Position numbers and translations under genes: made by a program
Source of the DNA: Cryomorphaceae bacterium
GTDB lineage: Bacteria > Bacteroidota > Bacteroidia > Flavobacteriales_D > Cryomorphaceae
Assembly (NCBI GenBank): GCA_003565555.1
Contig: PXBH01000126.1
Location: 17,115 to 81,114, forward strand
Reading direction: 5' to 3'
Length of the DNA: 64,000 nucleotides
Notes under the pieces: model-generated
Seen by the model: the letters and a program-made list of their open reading frames with translations, nothing else
Told to the model about the DNA's origin: nothing
Database searches by the model: none
Shown here: in pieces, positions 1-9,700 of the stretch
Layout of the letters: every line of letters starts with the position of its first letter
How positions within the stretch are numbered: the stretch's first letter is position 1

Positions 1-1735
1 CGTAGTACGGTTGGTTTGAAACGGGAGGGATGACCTCCCAGGACGCCCCGCCGTCTTCGGTGGAGCGAATAAGGCCGGAGGTTCCTACGACCCACCCTTG
101 CTGCGGTGTAATGAAGTAGAGATCGTACAGCCATAAGGTCGTATTGATGCTCAGCTCTGTCCAGGTTTCGCCGCCGTCCACGGTATTGCTCATCACTCCG
201 TTGGTGCCGGCGGTAAATCCGATGTCCTGATCGGCAAAACGGATGGCCATGACGTTTTGCGGGTAGCCCGGTGATATCGGGGTCCAATTCTGCCCTCCGT
301 CAGCGGTGCGAAGCATTACATTGCCGAAGCCTCCCGCGTAGCCGATGTTTTCCGAAAGGAAGCGCACGGCCTGAAGTTCCTGCGTGGTGCCCGAGGCCTG
401 TTGGGTCCATGTCTCGCCCCCGTCGTCGGTGTGGCGAATCATGCCCGTGCTGCCTACTGCCCACCCTTTGAGCGGACCGAAGAAGTCTACCGCGCGCAGG
501 AAGGAGTTGGTGCCGGTTGTCGCGCTTTCCCAGGTGAGGCCGCCGTCGGTGGTGTGCAGTGCAGTTCCGATATTGCCCACCACCCATGCTTCATTTTCCG
601 ACAGGACTTTGATTGCGGTGAGCTCGCGGGTGGTGCCGCTTTCGCGGGCGGTCCAGTGAATGCCGCCGTCATCACTCGCGAAGATGGTCCCGTCGGTTCC
701 TACCGCCAGTACGCTGTTGTCGCTGAGGTAAGCCACATCGCGAAAGTTATCGGCGGCGAGCAGGCTGTATTCCCAGGTAAGCCCGCCGTCGGTCGATTTG
801 AGGATTACCCCGCTTTGGCCTGCGGCCGTCCCGTTCAGTTCATCGGCAAAGTGAAGGGCGCTTAGTGTCATTTCCGTCGGATTTTCGGCCTCCTCCCAGT
901 CGTCTCCGCCGTTGAGGGTGTAAAAGATGCGTCCGTCGTTGGAGGTAATCCAGCCCTTGTTTTCGTCGTGAAAGTAAACGGACAACAGGGCCACGGAAAT
1001 TCCGGCGAGGGTGGTTTCAGTCCATGTAGTCCCGCCGTCGACGGTGCGGCGCACGCGTCCGCCGCTGCCCACGGCAAAACCCGTGGTGCTGTTCACAAAA
1101 ACGATTGCCTGAAGGCTTCCCGTGCCCTCCATATTCCCGGTGGTCCACGTGGTTCCGCCGTCGGCAGTCACGAGGTTTGTCAGGCCGTTGCCTACCACAT
1201 AGCCGTTCAGGCTGTCGAGGAAGAAAACCCCGTTGAGAATGGCCGTAGAGCCCGAGGGCTGAGCTTCCCAAGATTCGCCGCCGTTGTCCGTGCGCAGTAT
1301 GAGTCCTCCGCTGCCCACGGCCCAACCTGCGGTGTCGTTGATGAAGTGAATTCCGTTGAGGAAGTTGTTCGTACCTGTTTCGAGAATTTCCCACGAGATA
1401 CCCCCGTCTGTGGTTTTTTGGACCCGCCCTTGAGCGCCCGCCGCATAACCTAAATTTTCCGAAAGGAAGGAGTACGCATTAATCTGAACCCCGGTCGGGT
1501 CTTCGATGTCTTCCCAAGATTCACCGCCGTCGGCAGTCAATCGCGTGATTCCTCCGCCGGCGGCCACTGCGGCGGTTTGGGGGTCAAACATGTGTACGGC
1601 CCGGCTCGCGGAGGCATCTTCGGAGAGGTTTCCGCCGAGCGCACGGGAGGTTGTCCATTCGCAGTCCTGCGCGGACAGGGCAGGGATGAGTATCAATAAA
1701 ATTACGGCAGTGAGGCAGCGGGTCAATGGGTACAT
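1..1735 (-). CDS. secreted BNR/Ycf48-like beta-propeller repeat protein, C-terminus beyond window
   Basis: The reading frame is open from an ATG at 1735 to the window edge, so about 578 residues are visible and the C-terminus is missing. The N-terminus MYPLTRCLTAVILLILIP..LSAQ is a signal peptide. The remainder is built of roughly thirteen repeats of about 40 residues, each with a D-G-G-x-S/T-W core (for example TTDGGISWE and TEDGGASWE), the signature of BNR/sialidase-like blades and of the Ycf48 photosystem-assembly fold. In Bacteroidota such proteins are usually secreted or surface-exposed and often end in a T9SS sorting domain, which would lie outside this window. The ligand is unknown. 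The repeat family is clear; the function is not. Confidence 0.8.
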   Translation of the reverse strand, partial: MYPLTRCLTAVILLILIPALSAQDCEWTTSRALGGNLSEDASASRAVHMFDPQTAAVAAGGGITRLTADGGESWEDIEDPTGVQINAYSFLSENLGYAAGAQGRVQKTTDGGISWEILETGTNNFLNGIHFINDTAGWAVGSGGLILRTDNGGESWEAQPSGSTAILNGVFFLDSLNGYVVGNGLTNLVTADGGTTWTTGNMEGTGSLQAIVFVNSTTGFAVGSGGRVRRTVDGGTTWTETTLAGISVALLSVYFHDENKGWITSNDGRIFYTLNGGDDWEEAENPTEMTLSALHFADELNGTAAGQSGVILKSTDGGLTWEYSLLAADNFRDVAYLSDNSVLAVGTDGTIFASDDGGIHWTARESGTTRELTAIKVLSENEAWVVGNIGTALHTTDGGLTWESATTGTNSFLRAVDFFGPLKGWAVGSTGMIRHTDDGGETWTQQASGTTQELQAVRFLSENIGYAGGFGNVMLRTADGGQNWTPISPGYPQNVMAIRFADQDIGFTAGTNGVMSNTVDGGETWTELSINTTLWLYDLYFITPQQGWVVGTSGLIRSTEDGGASWEVIPPVSNQPYY

Positions 1736-1884
1736 GGTCTGAGCATTTTTTGCGGCAGTTCGAGGGACTGAGGCCGGTTTTGCGCCGCCGTTATGCTACA
1801 AAGATGATAAAAACGTTTGCATCGAAAGGCCGCGCCGGCTGACTTTCGGCGAAGGGCAGCATCAGAGCTGCATGCGTACACTCT

Positions 1885-2847
1885 TTAATACCTCAACTTC
1901 ACTTTCGGTTCCCTCTCCCCGCCGCGCTTCGCCAAGCCGTAGCCCAATTTCACTTCCAAAAAGTGGAAGCGCCGCTGCATCGGAAGGTCGTTGAGCACAG
2001 TTTCAGCGGGTAGATTACTTCGGCGGCGATCGTAGGACATGTCAGCCGTGCCGAGGTAATGCCAAGTAAGGCCTACGCTGAGTTGCTGCTGAAACCGAAG
2101 CCCGAAAGATGCGGATATGCCCGAGGTGATTTGCACATCCGAATGAAACTCTCCGCCCTGTGCCCTCAAGCTCTGCGCCGTGCCGTCTGTTTCCAAAAGG
2201 ATGCGGTTCAGATGTATAAAATTCAAATTCAGCATGAAGCTACCGTAGGCCGATATCCGCTGATCGCTGCCCTCAAAGCCAAATCCGGTTCGCAGGCTGA
2301 ATACGTCATAGCGCGACCGGAAATCGTCGGCTACAGACAATGTGCCCTCTTGGCTTTCGCCTTCATCCGGTTCGAATGCGTCAAGCATCGAACGGAGCGT
2401 GTCAGTGAATGCAGGTGACTTTCTGAAGGTGGTGTAGGATGCACCGAAATGCCAGCCCGCTTCGCTGCTCCCGGTAAAACCCATGAACAAGCTTGTACTC
2501 AGGGAGTACCCCTGAAGCGCGTATCCCGCAAATTCATTGCCCGGATCGCTCGCGTGAAAATCACGAAGCGGAAAGGCCAAGCCGAAACCGAACTCCGCCA
2601 CGTAGTTGTAGAAACGGGGAACGGTATCCGCTGGGATCGGATCGACATCCTGCTGTGTAGCTCCCGATACGGGCCCCACGATATAGGCCGGCGATTTGGG
2701 CCGCTCTCCTTCATTTTGGCCGAAGGTATTTCCCGAAAGGAAAGAAAGGATGAGCAGTAAAAAGCCTGCAGATAAGGTGGATGGAGTGAAGGCCTTTCGG
2801 CAAAACAGGTTGGAGAAAGTCACGTTATCTGCAATTGTCGCGGACAA
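1885..2847 (-). CDS. outer-membrane beta-barrel protein
   Basis: Predicted outer-membrane barrel of about 320 residues. After a hydrophobic signal segment (FLLLILSFLSGNTFGQ) come alternating aromatic/glycine strands such as YVAEFGFGLAF, WHFGASYTTF and FLEVKLGYGLAKR, as in barrel proteins of Bacteroidota. The frame stays open upstream to a GTG at 3150, but that extension (about 100 residues, rich in Pro/His/Arg) does not look coding. I chose the TTG at 2847, shortly before the signal peptide; a GTG at 2892 is an alternative. No family-specific domain is recognised and no partner gene is adjacent. Start uncertain, barrel call fairly safe. Confidence 0.65.
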   Translation of the reverse strand: MSATIADNVTFSNLFCRKAFTPSTLSAGFLLLILSFLSGNTFGQNEGERPKSPAYIVGPVSGATQQDVDPIPADTVPRFYNYVAEFGFGLAFPLRDFHASDPGNEFAGYALQGYSLSTSLFMGFTGSSEAGWHFGASYTTFRKSPAFTDTLRSMLDAFEPDEGESQEGTLSVADDFRSRYDVFSLRTGFGFEGSDQRISAYGSFMLNLNFIHLNRILLETDGTAQSLRAQGGEFHSDVQITSGISASFGLRFQQQLSVGLTWHYLGTADMSYDRRRSNLPAETVLNDLPMQRRFHFLEVKLGYGLAKRGGEREPKVKLRY

Positions 2848-3465
2848 GGATAGTGTTTTACAGCGGCATAACAAAATGATTATGTGATTCACAGACCGAG
2901 ATATCCGGCAGCTTCGCAGATGAAGGTCTCCGGGGTGAACCGGAAAAGGGTTTTGCTCTTGCAGAGAATCTGACGGGGGGTGAGGGGCGGAATCAGGTCG
3001 GAGCGCTGAATTCGCAGGCTGATGACGCTGTGAAATAGGATATTTGAGCCTGAGAAAGGTAGAAGGGTCCGTTGTCGATCCGAAAGAATCGGTTTCTAAA
3101 CCGATATCGGACCCGTATCCGGTGTATTGTGATTTCATAAAGCCCGGCACAGTCCGGGTGGGCTCCGCTTGTTTTGCTAAAATACAGAAATTCAGTTCTG
3201 CTCGGGCCCCGCTTAACCCGCATTATTCCGCAAGCCGTAAATCGTTGTAAGGTCGCGGCGGCAAAATCTCTGAGATGCAAGCAAACCCGCACCCTGCAGA
3301 GCACTTTTTGTAAAAACCAATTTGAACAATTGCGGGATGCAGAAAGAAATCCGCATGTTTGGCAATGAACAACCTGTTGATATCTTCTGCGGGTTTCGGA
3401 AACGCGTACACCTGAGGGACGCAAATATGCGGCTGCTTTCTGAGCGGCAGATCCGAAATCTCTCG
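2848..3465. other. intergenic stretch without convincing gene
   Basis: Open frames here are short, overlap on both strands and show no recognisable protein pattern. The one clear structure is an 18-bp palindrome at 3088-3105 (ATCGGTTT-CT-AAACCGAT), about 240 bp upstream of the preferred start of the barrel gene. It could be an operator or part of the leader. The rest shows nothing I can support. Confidence 0.5.
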
Positions 3466-3753
3466 CTACTTCACCAAGAGCAGCCTCGTATCAGTTTGCG
3501 CCGTTACGGAGTGTTTGAGCATCGGCGCAATTTTTATGTAAACGCCCGATTTCATCGGGGTGTGGATGTCCTCGCCTTCGCGGTAGGTGCACTCGCCTTC
3601 GATGCAAATGAGTATGGCGGGCACCTTGCTCACGTGTTCTTTCAAGGTTTCGCCGGCCATGATGCGCAGGCTCACGGCGGTGCCTTCGCCGCCGGTAAAA
3701 AGTGATTTTGACGATACCGGCTTATCATCTTCATGCAGATCGGAAAATTTCAT
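3466..3753 (-). CDS. small cupin-domain protein
   Basis: A 95-residue single cupin barrel. The first motif is seen around residues 30-55 (GETLKEHVSKVPAILICIEG), followed by GECTYREGE, a turn (PMKSGVYIKI) and the second motif P-x-L-K-H-S-V near residue 80. The histidines in EHVSK and LKHSV are the likely metal ligands. Proteins of this size include quercetin-dioxygenase-like and sensor cupins; the substrate cannot be told from sequence. It lies alone on the minus strand, about 150 bp downstream of the J-domain gene, and may be co-transcribed with it. Confidence 0.8.
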   Translation of the reverse strand: MKFSDLHEDDKPVSSKSLFTGGEGTAVSLRIMAGETLKEHVSKVPAILICIEGECTYREGEDIHTPMKSGVYIKIAPMLKHSVTAQTDTRLLLVK

Positions 3754-3900
3754 CGGTCACAGGTTTTTCGACGGATGCTATCAACCGTCGGGTTCATACA
3801 AATCAGGTCAAAGTACGGCAATTTTGTTTCGGTACACAGGCCCTTGCGGTCGGTCGCCGCGAGGCTGCAGATGCCCGGCCCCCGGCTTCCTCGGGTTCGA

Positions 3901-4530
3901 TTATCTCGGTCGCCCCTGATACGCTTCCTTTGCTTTTCGCTCTGCCAGACTTTTCGGGGCTTTGTCGGTCATCACGCTCCACGCTGAGAGAAAGCTGAGC
4001 AGAAATGCATTGAATGCAAACAGGCTTCTTTCGTCCGTTGCGGCAATTATGATGCAGAGCATGAGCATGGCCAAGCTCAGCACCAAACCCCACCGATGGC
4101 GGCGTCTTCCTTCGCGTGCGAGTTCCGCAAACCTCTCGCGCCAGATTTTTCGGGGGATTCTTAATCCTTTGATTGTGAATATCCGATATTCTTGCAGGAA
4201 TTTTTCGTAGCGTCGTTTTTGTTCGGCTGCGGTAGGAGGCGGATTGGTAAATTTGTGGCGGGTGCCGTATTTGCGGTCATCTTTCGGCGGAGTTCGGCCT
4301 TGGGAGCGCGAAGCACTTTTGCTGTATCCCGGTTGGCTGTATTTCACGCGGTGCTTTCCGGGCTTGGTCAGTACTTCATAGGCCCTTTGGATACGGAGAA
4401 ATTGCCGTGCCGCTTCGGGAGAAGGATTGCGGTCGGGATGGTACTGCAGCGCCAGCCGGCGGTAGGCGGCTTTCACGGCTTCCGGCCCCGATCCGCTGGC
4501 TACTCCGAGTATTTGGTAGGGGTCGCTCAT
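3901..4530 (-). CDS. J-domain (DnaJ-like) membrane protein
   Basis: A 209-residue protein with an N-terminal J domain (residues 1-65: DPYQILGV..., helix II YRRLALQY, the HPD tripeptide at 31-33, helix III FLRIQRAYEVL). The HPD motif is what stimulates the ATPase of Hsp70 (DnaK). There is no Gly/Phe region, zinc finger or C-terminal substrate-binding domain, so this is not DnaJ itself. A charged middle is followed by two hydrophobic segments (about 150-165 and 172-187), suggesting a co-chaperone tethered to the inner membrane. The client is unknown. The upstream 500 bp hold only a degenerate repeat and a terminator belonging to the next gene. Confidence 0.85.
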   Translation of the reverse strand: MSDPYQILGVASGSGPEAVKAAYRRLALQYHPDRNPSPEAARQFLRIQRAYEVLTKPGKHRVKYSQPGYSKSASRSQGRTPPKDDRKYGTRHKFTNPPPTAAEQKRRYEKFLQEYRIFTIKGLRIPRKIWRERFAELAREGRRRHRWGLVLSLAMLMLCIIIAATDERSLFAFNAFLLSFLSAWSVMTDKAPKSLAERKAKEAYQGRPR

Positions 4531-4645
4531 GGGCTTGTCGCGGCGGGTTTCTCTTTGGTTCCGAGAACTGCCCGCCGGGCTGTGGGCTGTAAATGTAAAA
4601 CTTTGCGGGATTTTCGTGCGGGGGCGGTCTGTGCTGAAGAGGGAC

Positions 4646-4710
4646 GGACGCCTTCGGCGCCGCTTTTTCTGACATTAAGGCATGGAGAAAATGAGGGGCA
4701 GGAAGTAAAA
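4646..4710 (+). repeat. degenerate copy of palindromic repeat family
   Basis: Carries the hallmark order of the family at 20.7 and 36.8 kb: a GCC-TTC-GGC hairpin (ACGCCTTCGGCGCC), a T-run, then TGACATTAAGGCAT and a remnant of the AATGAGGGGCAGG segment. The right inverted arm is missing. It sits in a gene-free stretch (4531-5024) between the J-domain gene and the T9SS gene; the rest of that stretch shows nothing else except the terminator at 4928. Confidence 0.6.
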
Positions 4711-4927
4711 GACGGCCGGATAGAAAGAGTTGCACCCCCTGTCATTTCCTTCCTTTACAACACGCTGTCCTTGCTTCCTTTGCATGGAGCATTTCTGAAA
4801 AATGCAGATGCACATGGGATTTCAAGACCGTCTTGCTCAACTTTCAGAATTCAAAAAATACAAACCGGATCGGCGCGGATACACACTGCGTATCCCGGAA
4901 AATCCTCAGATACTACAGCAATAAAAA

Positions 4928-4953
4928 AGGGCTGTCTATTTCAAGACAGCCCT
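4928..4953 (-). terminator. rho-independent terminator of the T9SS gene ending at 5025
   Basis: Perfect 10-bp stem AGGGCTGTCT/AGACAGCCCT with a 6-nt loop. On the minus strand it is followed by a run of T (the A-run at 4923-4928), 70 bp past the stop codon at 5025. Confidence 0.85.
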
Positions 4954-5024
4954 CCCTGAGCGGTATCTGTCCATACTGTTCGCTTGACTGCAGTGACAGA
5001 TCTAAATAGTTGAAATCAATAAGG

Positions 5025-6449
5025 TTAACGCACGACGAGTTTTTTCACCCCGCGGCGATCATCTACTGTGACTACGGTAAAGTACATCCCTGCCGGGAGC
5101 CCTGCAATGTTGATTTCGATTTGCTGCCCGCTTTGGGCCGGACGCGTGAACGAGCGCACTGTTTGCCCCGCTTGATTGACAATCATAACGGCTGCATTCC
5201 CGAAAGGAACCTCGCCGAAGCGCAGGTAAGTCACGTCTTTGGCCGGATTAGGAAAGAGCTGAAGCTCGTTACTGAATTCGGTGTTGTTCAGGCTCAGCAC
5301 CTCACCTTTTGCGATGTCGATGTCAAAGACATTTGAAACGGCACTTTGCCCGCCCGAAGAGGCCTCAACCCTCCAGATGGCTTCTACTGTTTCGCCGATT
5401 TCGACACCCAGAGATGCGAGCAAATCTGAGAGCGCACCGAAAGTTACGGTGAGGCTTGTGGCCGATCCGCCGTCATCGCTCGGGAGAACGACCAAGGGGT
5501 CGTCAAAATTTCCGGCTGATCGCAGTGCAAGCTGCCATTCGTAATTGACCGGCCCCGTTGCATTTCCTGCCTCTGTCCATGTGATCTCAGCTTGGGTGTC
5601 GGGATCACCTTCTACTTCGAGAAGGGTGCCGTCAGCGGGCCCGATGAGCTCGGGACCTGTCAGCGGCGGCGCCGTCATTACCCACGAATCTTGCGCAATG
5701 ATACCGTCTACCACGATATTTTGCTCGGGAGTGTATTGCCTGAGGGCAACAAGCTGAACTGCAGCAAGGTCGCCCGCAGTTCCTCCGATAGGACCGATAT
5801 CTGCTACGGCAGGTTCCGAAGAGATATCATCCCCGTCAGAAAAAATGTAAATGCTCACCAGATCATTGTCTTCTCCTTCAACCACTTCATATTTCAAAAC
5901 GGCGAGGTACGTTTCATTGAGGTTTAATTCTGCCGTCAAATTTGCAGGATCTGTAGGCACGGCCGCAGCATTAAAGTTGAGCCCAACCCTGTAGGTATCC
6001 GGGCTGCTCCCGGGCGCTACGAATGTACGGCCTCTGAACATGTTGCTGATATTGGTCAGATCGGGATCTTGGACATTGTTGTATTGTCCCAAGTGGAAGA
6101 AAAAACCGGCATTTGATTCGTTTACTTCTTCCGGCACCATCATCAGGAAAGAGGCGTACACGCTTCCCGAGGTTACGTCTTCGCTAAAGGGCTTATTTTC
6201 ATCACTGCCCGTATTGTCGATGGCCACAGCATTTCCGATTCCGCTGCCGAGGTAGGGGGTCTGTTCCAATGAAAGTCCGAAGTCGGTTACAAGCAGGGGA
6301 TTTGTATTACCGGCGCTGTGCGGCGTCCAGCCGTGGTCTCTGATTTGATCGCCGGCCGGATAGTCAAAATTGTCAGACATGAACACGGTTTGCCCCTGCA
6401 GCGAAGTACAGGCAAAAACCAATGCTGCAATAGGGTATAGCTTCTTCAT
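5025..6449 (-). CDS. T9SS-secreted protein with one LamG-like module and type A sorting domain
   Basis: A 474-residue exported protein. Signal peptide 1-20 (ends SLQGQ). Residues 22-255 form a module beginning with F-D-Y-P-A-G and D-H-G-W, with later landmarks FRGRTFVAPGS, GLNFNAAAVP and IVDGIIAQDSW; it resembles concanavalin/LamG-like sheets in Bacteroidota surface proteins. A fibronectin- or Ig-like stretch follows (about 265-385). The C-terminal 80 residues are a Por-type sorting domain (LQLFPNPAKD..., GLPAGMYFTVV, KKLVVR at the end), which directs export through the type IX system. The same module occurs three times in the next gene (6753-10139), so the two are paralogues. Its own terminator follows, so it is probably a separate transcript. 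Confidence 0.88.
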   Translation of the reverse strand: MKKLYPIAALVFACTSLQGQTVFMSDNFDYPAGDQIRDHGWTPHSAGNTNPLLVTDFGLSLEQTPYLGSGIGNAVAIDNTGSDENKPFSEDVTSGSVYASFLMMVPEEVNESNAGFFFHLGQYNNVQDPDLTNISNMFRGRTFVAPGSSPDTYRVGLNFNAAAVPTDPANLTAELNLNETYLAVLKYEVVEGEDNDLVSIYIFSDGDDISSEPAVADIGPIGGTAGDLAAVQLVALRQYTPEQNIVVDGIIAQDSWVMTAPPLTGPELIGPADGTLLEVEGDPDTQAEITWTEAGNATGPVNYEWQLALRSAGNFDDPLVVLPSDDGGSATSLTVTFGALSDLLASLGVEIGETVEAIWRVEASSGGQSAVSNVFDIDIAKGEVLSLNNTEFSNELQLFPNPAKDVTYLRFGEVPFGNAAVMIVNQAGQTVRSFTRPAQSGQQIEINIAGLPAGMYFTVVTVDDRRGVKKLVVR

Positions 6450-6503
6450 AAGTTTAGGAGTTTTTAGGTTTGGGTTAAAGTTGGCGGTAATGCTGCGATT
6501 ACA

Positions 6504-6550
6504 GCAATACCGATTTTAAATTTTACAGCAGTCCAATTTATCGGCATTGC
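6504..6550 (-). promoter_or_regulatory. inverted repeat in the leader of the single-module T9SS gene
   Basis: Arms at 6504-6514 (GCAATACCGAT) and 6540-6550 (ATCGGCATTGC) can pair over 11 bp with one G-U wobble and a 25-nt loop, 55-101 nt upstream of the ATG at 6449. On the minus strand the near arm contains AAAATCGGTATTGC, close to motifs upstream of 10139 and between the MocR and DcuC genes. Role inferred only. Confidence 0.4.
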
Positions 6551-6702
6551 AATCTTTTCGGATACATCAATTTTTATTTCGGAGCGCACGAAAATCTTGC
6601 AGTTGCAGCTTCGGATTTGAGACGGATCCGGTTCGGGAAACGACCGAATCTTGTACCGATAGACAGATGGTTTTCATGGTCCGCTGCACCGAACTTCACC
6701 GC

Positions 6703-6728
6703 AAAAAAAAGCCCCCGAAAATCGGGGG
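6703..6728 (-). terminator. rho-independent terminator of the three-module T9SS gene
   Basis: Stem CCCCCGA/TCGGGGG at 6712-6728 with an A8 run on its left, which is T8 after the hairpin on the minus strand. It is 25 bp past the stop codon at 6753. Confidence 0.88.
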
Positions 6729-6752
6729 ACTTTTCAGGCAGTTTGCCGCGCA

Positions 6753-9700
6753 TTATCTGCTGATCATGAATTTTTCGGTAATCGTTTCAGATGCTGTGGT
6801 AAGGCGGTAGAGGTACACGCCGTTTGGCAAATGCGCGCCGTCAAATTCGATGCGGTAGGCATGATCTGCCGCGGTTACTTGTTGAAAAATACGTGCTATC
6901 ATGCGTCCGCTCATGTCGTAGACCTCGAGGGTTGCATACTCATCGCGCGGATTTGTGAAAGTCACATAGGACTGTGCCGATGTGGGGTTCGGTGATGAGG
7001 ATATGGTAGCCCCGCAGTTTACGATTGATACGTTCACACCGTTGGAGATGTCAAAACATCCCTTCAGGTCTGCGGCAGTTTCAATGTCAGTGAGGCTCAC
7101 TCCTTGTTGGTAGGAGAGGTGGCGAACTTGATAAGTTCCCGGGCTGAATGCATTGAGGTTAAAGGCACCCGAGCTGTTGTTTGCCACAACGGGATTTCCC
7201 GGCAGGGATGAATTGACGAGAAAAAATCTGCTGCCGAATCCGGTGGCTCCCGTCAATTCCGTGGTGATCACGGTTTGGCTGCCCGACGCCGCACAAACGA
7301 TCGTGGGAGAGGTGGCAGTCAGCGTTCCGCCCTCCGGTTCTGTGCTGAGAAATACATTGACGGTATTGGATGAAGCCCAGCACCCTTCTACATTGGCGAG
7401 CTGCGAGGCGTTCGTCAGGGAGGCCAATTCAGCTGCGTTCACGTCTGACTCGTACCGAAGGTGACGGATACGGTACTGCCCCGGAGGGTACACGTCAAGG
7501 TTGAAATTGGCATTCCCCGCCCTTACTTCCAGTACGTTGTTGTCGGTATCGAGCAGTCCGAAGCGTCCGAATTCGCCTACCGCACCGGTGAGTTGAATGT
7601 TCACTCCCTGCGGTTCTCCCGAACCTGTGCAAAGGCTGACAGGCGAGAGTGCCGTAAGTGTACCGCCGTTTGCCAAGCACTCGGGAAGCGGTTCGCCCTC
7701 CAAGTCCCAGCCGTTCCGGGCGATGATGCCGTCTACGGTGATATTTTGTGTTTCGCTGTATTGGCGCAGCGCCACCAACTGCACCTCTTCCAAGTCCCGT
7801 GCAGTACCGCCTATGGGTCCTATGTCAGCTGCCGCAGGCTCGGTTGAGATGTCATCTCCGTCAGCGAACACATAAAGGCTCACCAAGTCATTGCCGGGGC
7901 CGTCAATGATTTGGTACTTCACCACCACGAGATAGGTTTCGCCCGCATCCAGCTCGTCCGTGAGGTTGTTCTCATTGGTGGGCACTGCCGCAGCGTTAAA
8001 ATTGAGACCCAGCCTGAATTTATCGGGGGTGCTTCCCGGGGCCGTAAAAGTACGCGCCCTGAAAGCCGAAGCTATGGAATTGAAATCGGGGTTGTCCACA
8101 TCGCTGTATTCACCCAGGTGAAAAAAGAAGCCTGCATTGGAAGCATCCACCTCCGGCGTATTCATCAGAAAAGAAACGTAAACAGCTCCCGAACTTACCC
8201 CGTCGCTCAAGGGCCGGTTTTCATTGCTCCCGTTGTTGTTTACCGCAGCGGCTTTCCCGATTCCGCTTCCGGCATAGGAGGTTTGGTTCCACGAAAGCCC
8301 TTCTGCAGCTACCGCAATGGGGTTAATCGTGTCTGAACTGTGCGGGAACCAGCCGAAATCTCTGATCAATTCTCCCGAAGGATAGTCGAATTGTTCCTCC
8401 AAAAATGTAACGAGGGGCAATGCCTCACATTCGCAGTTCTCATTGACTTCTCCGGGAAGTCCGTCGGCATCACAGGCATCTCCGAAGTCGGCCTCGAGTG
8501 CTTCACAATCAAAGGTCTGTTCTTCTTCCTCCATCAACCAGACATCACGGGCCACAATGCCGTCTACAATAATATTCTGATCGGCACTGTACTGACGCAG
8601 TGCTACAAGCTGCACAGCTTCAAGGTCGCGCGCAGTACCGCCGAAGGGGCCGATGTTCGGAGTTTCCGGCTCTGAAGTGATGTCGTCACCGTCTTCAAAA
8701 ACGTAAAGGCTCACCAAGTCATTTCCCGAACCGGGTACAATCTCATATTTCACCACGACGAGATAGGTCTCGTTGAGATTAAGTTCGTTCGATAAATTTG
8801 CAGCATCCGTAGGAACGGCCGCGGCGTTGAAATTCAAACCGAGACGGTACTTGTCAGATGCCGTTCCCGGAGCTACAAAAGTTCTCGCCCTGAAAGCATT
8901 TGAAATAGAAGTGAAGACCGGCGAATCCACGTTGCTGTACTCTCCGAGGTGGAAGAAAAATCCCGAGTTATTCTCGTCCACTTCTTCGGGCACCTCCATC
9001 AGGAAAGACACGTACACGCTTCCCTCCGTCACGGATTCATTGAGCGGTCTGTTTTCATTGCTTCCGCTGCTGCTTACTGAGGCGGCATTTCCTACCCCGC
9101 TTCCCAAATAAGCCGTCTGACTCCAGGACAGACCGAAGTCATTGACCTGAATCGGATTGGTATTGGCCGCGGAGTGCGGAAACCACCCGAAATCTCTGAT
9201 GAGTGCACCCGCGGGGTAATCGAATTGCTCTGTGAGTAATGTAGAAGCTTGCGTGGCTTCGCATTCACAGCTCTCATTGATTTCACCGGGAGCGCCGTCC
9301 GCGTCACAAGCATCGCCGAAATCGGCTTCGAGTTCCGGGCAATCGGGTGCGGTCAATTCGGGCTCCATGTCCCACACATCCTGAGCGATGATGCCGTCCA
9401 CGATAATGTTTTGATCGGAATCGTACTGGCGCAGAGCAACGAGTTGCACGGCCTCAAGATCTCGAGCCGAGCCGCCGAACGGACCTATTGCTGCCTCAGC
9501 AGGCTCTGTGGAGGCGTCATCACCGTCGGCGAAAACGTACAGGCTTACGAGGTCATTTCCGGGCCCCTCTATGATTTCGTATTTCACCACTACAAGGTAG
9601 GTCTCATTAAGGTTGAGGTCATTCGACAAATTTGCGGAATCACTCGGTACCGCCGCAGCGTTGAAGTTCAGTCCCAGCCTGAAGTGATCGGAAGTGCTCC

